Shown one piece after another: positions 56,801 through 64,000 of a stretch of DNA of 64,000 nucleotides. Every line of letters starts with the position of its first letter. The stretch's first letter is position 1. Origin of the DNA: Flammula alnicola (lineage: Eukaryota; Basidiomycota; Agaricomycetes; Agaricales; Strophariaceae). Location of the stretch: NCBI GenBank assembly GCA_015499995.1, contig JADNRV010000212.1, positions 1 to 64,000 on the forward strand, given 5' to 3'. The notes beneath the pieces were generated by a model, which was not told where the DNA came from, did not search any database, and was given only the letters and a program-made list of their open reading frames with translations. A program made the position numbers and the translations under genes.

Positions 56801-57715
56801 TGCCTCCGGACAGGCACCACCTGGGCGAGCTTCTACAAGTAGAAAAGATGCAGGAAAATGTTTGCTATGGGACCAGGTCGAGGAACGACATGCAGCCGAG
56901 GTCCGCTCTTTTGCCCTTTCTTGTCCTGTCACATCATCATATTGAATATACGCAAATGATAATAGGTTAAAGCCGCTGCCGATAAAGCAATAGCCGAGTA
57001 CAAGCGCGACCATCCAGACGTCGACGAGAAAGAAATTAAAGTCGACCTCCCCGTCGCTCCACCGCGGCCGAATCCGGTAGGCGCAGCAGGTATTGCTCCT
57101 CCCCCATACCAGCCACCTGCCAATCCCTATAATTACGCAGCGCAGGCTGAGGGCTTTGCTCAACAAATGGCACAAGCGTTTAACCCCTTTGCACCTGTCC
57201 TCGGCGCACCACAGCACGGAGCGGCTGTAGCAGCCAATTTTAATTTCTTCGCTGACCCGCGGATCGCCGCTCAAGAGGCCGAGGCTGCTCGACTTGCGCA
57301 AATACGCCACGACCACGCCCAAGTGATGCGGCGACGTCAACAAATGCAGCGGGATAGGCAGCGTGAACTCCAGGTACAACAGCGCCAGCAACGCGAACAG
57401 ACGCGCAGGCTGCAGCAGCAAGCCGCGCAGAACCAGCTCATGGCAGATGTGGCGATTGCTAACGCGAATTTCCAGTATCAGATGAGGATGGAGCAAGACC
57501 GAATTGCGCAGGAGCTGCTTGCCCGCGCAGAAGAGGAGCGGATCGAACGCGAGCGGCTGTATCAGGAAGCTTTGATAAGGCATCGGGAGGAGCGCGCTAG
57601 GCAAGTCCAGCGAGGTAGGACTAGGGCGGCGGCCGCGGCTGCTGCCCCGGCTCCTCCTGAAGCACTGCCGGTGCAAGCAATGGGTGCAGATCAACGCAGA
57701 CGAGCACGTCGTTAA
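53840..57715 (+). CDS. RNF216-like RBR (RING-IBR-RING) E3 ubiquitin ligase
   Basis: RING1 is split by an intron (about 55706-55777): CQCCFSEYAF|VKMVQCPEAHLFC-SGC, with a downstream NCMHSSGCAQPF as in RNF216/TRIAD3. The IBR is ECPFCEWKC...FRCGNEDGGCGEVSCRLC. RING2 is NCPKCQKAFIKEQGCNKMTC, with the catalytic-type Cys context, then CRTLSCYVCRQVISGYEHF and KCLLWD. RBR ligases pass ubiquitin through a RING2 Cys. N-terminal to this are SIM-like acidic repeats (VIEIDSS, VIELTDSE) and a Pro/Gln-rich linker; the C-terminus is a long Arg/Gln/Glu coiled coil. The first in-frame ATG is 53840, but coding character starts near 53615, so an upstream exon is likely. Frame changes near 54210 and 54425 are not explained by introns. 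The C-terminal two thirds is clean. Confidence 0.85.
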
Positions 57716-59825
57716 ACGTGGAAGCTTGGACAGTGTTGCCTCTGCTACAGCTACCCTTTCGTTTCTTTTCTCCTCCGATGCCCACCTCTATATTCCCTTT
57801 TTTGTCCCGTTTTCACTGCATTTTCGTTATGGCCATTTTCCTGTCCTATACCTTCAGTCGACATTTTCTCTCATTCACAGGTTTTTCATCTTTCGTTCAG
57901 TTAGTCTTGCTCATCCTCGCTACTATTATATACGTTTTAATGGAGTCGTAGAGCTCGAACATTGAGGGAAGTGGCGGTTTGTGGAGAAGGGGTTGATCCT
58001 GTTGGATGTAGTGTTGACGATTCCCGATGTTGGTGCTACTTTGGTGCATATTATCGATTTCGGATTGATGCCATCAAAGTTCCACTGATCCGCGCGGACC
58101 GCACCGTTTGGTTTCAACTCTCCCCGCTCTCCGTGTTTACATCAGCGACGCTGTCCGTTTTCCACCCGACGTCTATCCTGGGATCCCTCACTGCCTACCT
58201 CCGGGCGGCCCCCAACATCTGTATTATTGGCGCCACCCTGCTGCCCACCCGTACAGCAGCCGACACCCGACGTCTGCGTGTCAGGACACCCGCGGCATCA
58301 CCCACCCTCCCCTCCTCCCCATCCCACTGCCTATTTAGCTCACAAGCAGCGGCCTACAACGGTGGTCCGGGACACCAGCAGGTACGTCCTTCCTCTCTCT
58401 CCCTTTTCCACTGCTTCTCCCACCCTCCCTATCCCATCCCCACCGTCCTTTCGTCTCGCAAACGGGCCTCCAGTGCAGCCGGTGCCAATTGCATCGCCTT
58501 CCTAAATCGGCGAGACGAATCAACGCCTATTAGCGAGACTGATCCCGATGGGTTACTTTCATGGAATCGGACACCCATTCAGTACGTCCTGAAACGAGTC
58601 CATGGGGACTTTCTTCACTGTTCTATGCCTTTCCCACCCCGCAGCACTGACCCACCGACACCATCAACCACTACCTTGCGATCACCGCCTCCGTTTACCG
58701 CCATCCTGACATACTTTCTGCTAGCATCGCTAATAAGTGAAGCTTCCTATTTATTTTATTTTATTTTTTCGTTCGGTTCAGGCAGCTCAATATATCCTAT
58801 CAAGGCATTCCAGAAGTCGACATAACGGCCGCTAAACGGAAATTTTGGGCATCTATATCCGGTAGATATATGTTCGCGATGGGTGTTGCACGAGTGCCAA
58901 CGTAGAATCAGCGAGCCTGAATGGTGGTCTAGGTGGCGTCCGGCGTTGGATCATATTAGTTGGATGGAGTGAATTCTAGCTTGATGGTCTCGTGTTTCTC
59001 GCCACTTCAGTGCTTGGTAATTTTCTAGGCATCAAAGTCACTTCCGAGAGCCACAAATTCAATTTATCTTTATTCAATTCACCATAGCCACGTTCCGCAT
59101 TACTGGCACGAGCCGTCCCATATGCGCCTACGTCTTGACGATGACGACCTATGAGCGAGCTGCATATCAAACGGTTTGTGGACAACTTCGAGTCGACTTA
59201 GGTGCAGTCACTGATGTCATTAATTATTCAGGGCTACTCGAGTAGGAGGACTTGGACTCGAATCCCTTCGATACGGCATTGGCAAATTTTGGGATGTTCG
59301 CCTTGTACCAATATCGGCAAGCATGCCAGGTATTTTGTTTTTAATTTTGTGGTATTTATGGCTATGTCGGATTATTATCCTTGCATCCATATCGGTGCCG
59401 TATATCGTATCAGGAGTCGAGCCGCTGCAGAATGCCGTCCCAGTGAATAATGTCCTCGGAGTCCGCGAATAATCGCATGGATGATAAATAGAACAAGAGC
59501 ATAGGCTCCGGTGAGAGAGCGCGGGACAAACATGGTCATGAACATATTATAGGCTGACGCTGCTGAGAGCTAGTGCAGTAAGACGAGAATCTTGAGTGCT
59601 AAGGTCGCTACCAATTCATTAGATTCTACCTGCCATATTTTCATACACGAACTGGTTAAACGGCGAGGGGCTACGTATTCGAAATCACTGAGATAATGTT
59701 GCATGTCATGAGCAAAATCAGGCCGAGCTCAGTCCTTGAGCTGATATACGAGCTGCGCTAGGAGATCCCCTTCGCTATAAACACGTTCAATATGAGCCTG
59801 CAATCAATGGTGTGAAACATCCAAG
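57716..59825. other. possible proline-rich gene and flanks
   Basis: Overlapping plus-strand frames span 57962-58825. One frame (58227-58505) is Pro/His-rich and ends at a plausible GTACGT donor near 58381 with an acceptor near 58479. I cannot decide on a frame and recognise no family. 58830-59825 shows nothing. Confidence 0.3.
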
Positions 59826-62278
59826 TTATTTACCTGTTGAATCCAACTTTATCGATGAAGAAATCATCGTTACCGCCGAATATGAATGTCCACAGCGAAT
59901 TTTCACCACCCATGAGTCCTTCGATTTCATTCTTGATGTCGTTGGCGATGGTCCCCAATTGATTGACCCCGTTCTCGACGCGTTTATTGAGATCAGCAAT
60001 AACCGTGTCATATTTCGCCCCATGTGTATCACGCCAGGCAACTCCCTTTTCTGATCCGACATTTGGTGTAGGAAAATCGACCTTTATCATCAGCCTGCCA
60101 TGGTTAACAGCATCGAGCGTAACTGTGGCACTCCATGTGGCGGCGGTAATGCACCTGATAGATCATGGATTGGTCAACGACCAGAATGGGGAAAGGAGAA
60201 TGCCTACCAAGCCGGCTTCGAAGCTGGTGGACATTATAATATTAATATAAGTTTAACAAATAACAGAGCAGAATACTTACCCCATGACCACACCTCTATC
60301 CTACCGCCGATCCTGCGGTAATACGTTGAATAATGCAATTTTCAAGGTCAAGACTTCAACTCACTTGATAACACATTTACCGTCTGAATTAAGGCCAACC
60401 GGGATCTCTAGATGGTTCCAGACACTACTCTCTTGTTGACAGAATGCATTAGATCCTTTTGGGACAATCGCGGTTTGTCGGGTATCCTCCTTATTATGGC
60501 CATAAGAGTAGTAGAAAGTACTCGGACTGCTTTTTTGTGCCTCATACGCCCAGGGCGTGCCCCCTGTCGGTAGCTGGATGACTTTGAGAAAAAAGCGTAG
60601 CGAAAAAATGATGACACATATACCTCACTGGTACTATATCCCAGATGCGCATCAATGTGGAAAGGCAGTGGCGATAAACTTGAATCGTAAGTGATCGATT
60701 TGAGCACCCAAGTGGTTGCCTGATTGAAACGAGCAAGACGTGGAAGCAACCACCCGTCCAGGAAAGCTTGAAAAACAGGAGTTAGAGACGCCCAGTAATA
60801 AAATTACTTTTTTTACTCACTGTATTTGGAAAGGCAGACAGAACCGTCGTACCTTGGATCTGTTCCGGTGGGAGGGACAACCCCTGAACAAACATGGATG
60901 ATTCGCACTGAGCCCGGCGAGTTTAAATTCCAAGTTAACACTTACAATTCGCCTAATCAAAAATGGCTTTGTCGTGTGTATTTGACGACGGCAAATAAAT
61001 CGAACTCACCTTAGGCCATGGTAGAAGGTCTTTAGGAAATTCTCTCTTTTGTGTCTGTAGTGTATCGTTAGTTTGACTAGGTTTACTTTGCCCTTCTGCG
61101 ATCGACGTACCATTTGAAGATAAAGTAACATATTTTTATCGTCATTCTTCGTCCCCTTATCCGATGGTGATGTAACGAAGGGAAGGTTCTGGAAATTCAA
61201 AGACGTTGGCGCAATAGTGGGCGCACGGTAGTTTTCCGGTTTCTTTATAATTGGAAGATAGTGGATCGTCGAGTGAAAGTTACCCGTCTCTTTAGTGAGC
61301 TTCTTCAGATACAGTTTAATGTGCTCAGTGAAGCTCAATTTCGCCGCATCGGTGGGTAGGACAATGTGACTGAGTCCTTCGTCATAGTTAGAAATATCGG
61401 CAGCTAGGAACTAGCGTTGAGCCTTACAAGGATGAACAAAAGAAGAAGAACATACTAGTGAAATCCACAAAAAGTTGGTGGACGCTGTAGTCGTCCGTTC
61501 TGCGCAACACATCTTTGACGAATTGGGGAACATCCTTCTCGTCCAATATATTTAAATTGAGGCGGACCCTAAATACGAGACGCCAGTCCTGAATCGCGGC
61601 GGTCTCTTCGCTAAGCCACACTTCATGTTAAGCAGAACCTATCTCGTCGCATTAGAAAGCTTACGTTGGACGAGACTTTTTGCCGCCTAAGTATTGAAAA
61701 GAACCAGACTAGGCTTGAAATCAGACAGCAGTACGTGGGATGAAGAAGAGCACTGGCACCTTCAAGCTCAACGTAAAGAGAACAGTTTGCTTATCGTCAT
61801 TTTGAAGGAGCAACTCGACACTGGATGCGTCAAGTTCAGCGTTCTTTATACAACTGTGCCATTGATCAATACAACTGTATATAGCAATCCTAGCGTGAAT
61901 GACATACGTCCAGTCATCGTCCTCTGTAGTGTCGGTGTGAAATTTCCGTATGGGCGAATTGTCTTCGGCAATCTTGTACATTAATTTCATCTGACGCTTG
62001 ATAGCCCCTTGGGAGACGGCAGTTATCTGCTGCGTATGAGAGGTCGAGGGTTGTTGGAGATGAAAGAATCCCACCTGATCGTAGCCGTGAGTCATCGTGC
62101 CCGTGAAGCGTTCCTGGGCTAACTTGGCGTAATCGGGGTCCGGCATTGCTATAGCTGTAGTGAGATGGTAAGGATAACAGAAAATGAAGTGAGCGCTGGT
62201 AACACCAACCATACGATTCTTATAGGCGAGGGTTGTTAGCTGGCCGGAAATATCCCATCGAAGAGGATCAAGAGTCAA
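59826..62278 (-). CDS. unrecognised multi-exon gene
   Basis: Several exon-like blocks on the minus strand join through consensus introns: 62278 to about 62212 (start MTLDPLRWDISGQLTTLAYKN) joined to a block from 62156 (PIAMPDPDYAKLAQERF) by a 56-nt GTATGG intron; further blocks near 61620-61450, 61338-61113 (KLYLKKLTKETGNFHSTIHY), 61055-61012, 60760-60630 (AFLDGWLLPRLARFNQATTW), 60570-60370 (LPTGGTPWAYEAQKSS) and 60130-59826 (TVTLDAVNHGRLMIKVDFP to the stop). I recognise no domain, and no clear signal peptide or membrane segment is present. One or two junctions (near 60830 and 60200) do not close in frame, so the outline may be two genes or contain errors. Confidence 0.5.
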
Positions 62279-64000
62279 CCAAATGCCAAACTACTGGGTC
62301 AAGAGGCGACAGATCCGCCAATCGGGCACATCAAATCACCGGGTGGGGAAGGGGTAGGGGGATGTAGCCACAGGTAGTTCGGAGCGAACAGTTCGCGGCA
62401 TGACTTCTCTTCATTCTAGGAGTCAAGCAAAAACTAGGGTATCTCACAGTAGCATTTTTCGGCTTTCTTTTGCCTTTTTCGTTTTGTTTTTCTGGCTTTT
62501 TACCCTCAATTTGAGATATCTTCCAGTAAAAGCAATCAAAGAATAAAACAAAAAAAAGGCTACCGTGAGACCTGAATCTCAGGAATTCTTCAAAAAATGG
62601 GAGTGACGCTGTTTTTCGCTCGCTCGGCATTACGGCTCCCATTGGACTCCGCTATATTGTCTACTTTTGACCACGTTCCTGAGTTTAATATAAGTACTAA
62701 ATTCAAATCCACATTTCTGACATGATAAAATCAGACGGATATCAACAAGGCGGATTAAGTGGCGAGCTACAAAGTAGATACAGTAAATAAAAGTTATGAA
62801 TCAGCCGAGGATGCCAACAGCGTTCTAGGGATGAAAGATTGAGAGAACGGTAGCTAGCCTACACGAGCTGTTACCCCCGTCAACTTCCCTCCTGGAGTTA
62901 AGCCTCGTTGACAGAGGTTATTCCTCTCTTTCTATGAAAGGAGTGTTTTTGTTCGACTACGCCATTTTTTGTAGGTTACCTCTGGCACTGGGTCTTTTGG
63001 GATAAACCAGTGGCAGGATTTGATACTCAAGAGTGAATTCTTGAGACTCCGGCTGCCTACCTTCACCTCAGTAAAACCTAGATCTGAATCCTGGCCATGG
63101 TCTCACCCTATAAGAAGCACCATTCATTCACGAATATATAATGCCTACTAAACGCTTTCCGACGTCGTGTTCATAGGTACCATACCTTCTCCAGATTTTA
63201 ATCTATCCATCGCGGCTTCGATCCAAATTTATGTTTACTCTCTACAATGTTTACTATCTACAGCCGTGTCCCCCGACTTCTGAGCTTCGCAAAAAATTAA
63301 AACTGAAGACAGACGAGTATCAAATGATTTGCGGTGCCTTATTGTAATCTAAGTAGACATAGGTGAATGAGATAATCGATAATGTAAGGGACTCCGAGCG
63401 AGACGTCGCTAGAAACCCAATTTGATATGTGTACGGCTACCCAGATCATCAGAATTGAAGGCAAAATTTCTCACCCGAGAGTTGCTCCAGAACGTCATAA
63501 ATGCTCAGGCGTGCATTGCACGCTTGAGTGCTTCTAATCGTGCCAATCATATTGTAGGGTTGCTGTCGGAGAAACTTGTCCCGATGACAGATGTAATGTC
63601 CCTGTCAAACAACGTATGACCAACCATTGTGACTGTCTCTGAACATCCGCAAAGGAGGGAACGGAAAATAAGGCACATATAGCTATATGATGCAACGAAA
63701 TCTACAGCTATCATATTACAGCCTTCGAGAGTCATCCCTCGCCGGGAGAGTTGCCGAGGCTTGTAAGTATTGCCTTCGTATTCCTAATTGGCCGTGTACG
63801 TCGCCGAAATACGTATTTTGCCATTCACAAGATCATTGCTCCACCGATGAACAATCAGGGTGTCACTCACCAGCGATCTCACATTTTGGACAGATGCCAC
63901 TATGAATGTAAAGTTATCCAAGTGTGAGTTCGATCTCAGCAGTTCCCCGGATTCTTCAGAATTCGAATAGTGAAGTTGGGCTTAATCCGGAGGGGCTCTG
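62279..64000. other. AT-rich intergenic, no supported gene
   Basis: Only short frames occur. 62440-62560 has A/T-runs. 63422-63905 has small overlapping frames on both strands without motif support. The right edge may belong to the next gene. Confidence 0.4.

Noticed and set aside
59202..59280. A T-arm-like sequence (ACTCGAATCCC) suggesting a tRNA
   Set aside because: No matching acceptor, D-arm or anticodon stem could be built around it.

Overview
The window looks like nuclear DNA of a mushroom-forming basidiomycete (Agaricomycetes). Genes are split by many introns of about 45-60 nt with GT(A/G)NG donors and CTNA-like branch points. The gene set fits this group: a SKT5/CHS4 chitin synthase activator, a very large OrsD-zinc-finger/RecQ-type helicase, F-box/LRR proteins, MYND proteins and an RNF216-like RBR ligase. 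All exon models were built by hand from splice consensus and frame continuity.

Region 1-16 kb is an accessory cluster read almost entirely from the minus strand. It holds an unknown gene running off the left edge, two paralogous JmjC-domain genes and a 1945-residue zinc-finger/recombinase-like/RecQ helicase. One JmjC gene has intact metal ligands; the other has lost two of the three. Three of these genes carry the same upstream pair of palindromes, P1 (arms ACTCAC/GTGAGT) and P2 (GGACATTTCC-type). Degenerate copies lie elsewhere in the cluster. A MYND-finger gene points the other way inside it. This is the best candidate for a co-regulated, possibly selfish gene system.

Region 16-25 kb holds a 37-bp tandem array, SKT5/CHS4 (reading frame broken many times by apparent single-base losses), a secreted His/Ala/Gln-rich protein and an F-box/LRR gene with one frameshift.

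Region 25-38 kb is shaped by transposition. A 5499-bp DNA transposon (27103-32601) has 132-bp terminal inverted repeats that differ at one position and an exact 8-bp target duplication. It encodes a 1576-residue, five-exon transposase and sits inside an F-box gene. Removing the element and one duplication copy rejoins that gene in frame. A 385-bp non-autonomous element with its own 8-bp duplication lies at 36277-36661 in a gene-poor stretch.

Region 38-64 kb holds a broken MYND-type gene, an intact 14-exon MATE transporter, an APH-fold kinase-like gene, a BTB plus CAP-Gly protein divergently paired with gamma-tubulin, an RNF216-like RBR E3 ligase, a proline-rich ORF of unknown status and an unrecognised multi-exon gene. 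Gamma-tubulin, SKT5 and the 5' half of the BTB gene carry dense one-base frame breaks. About 19 kb of other coding sequence in the same window is clean. The breaks are therefore clustered and may be local sequence errors or local decay.
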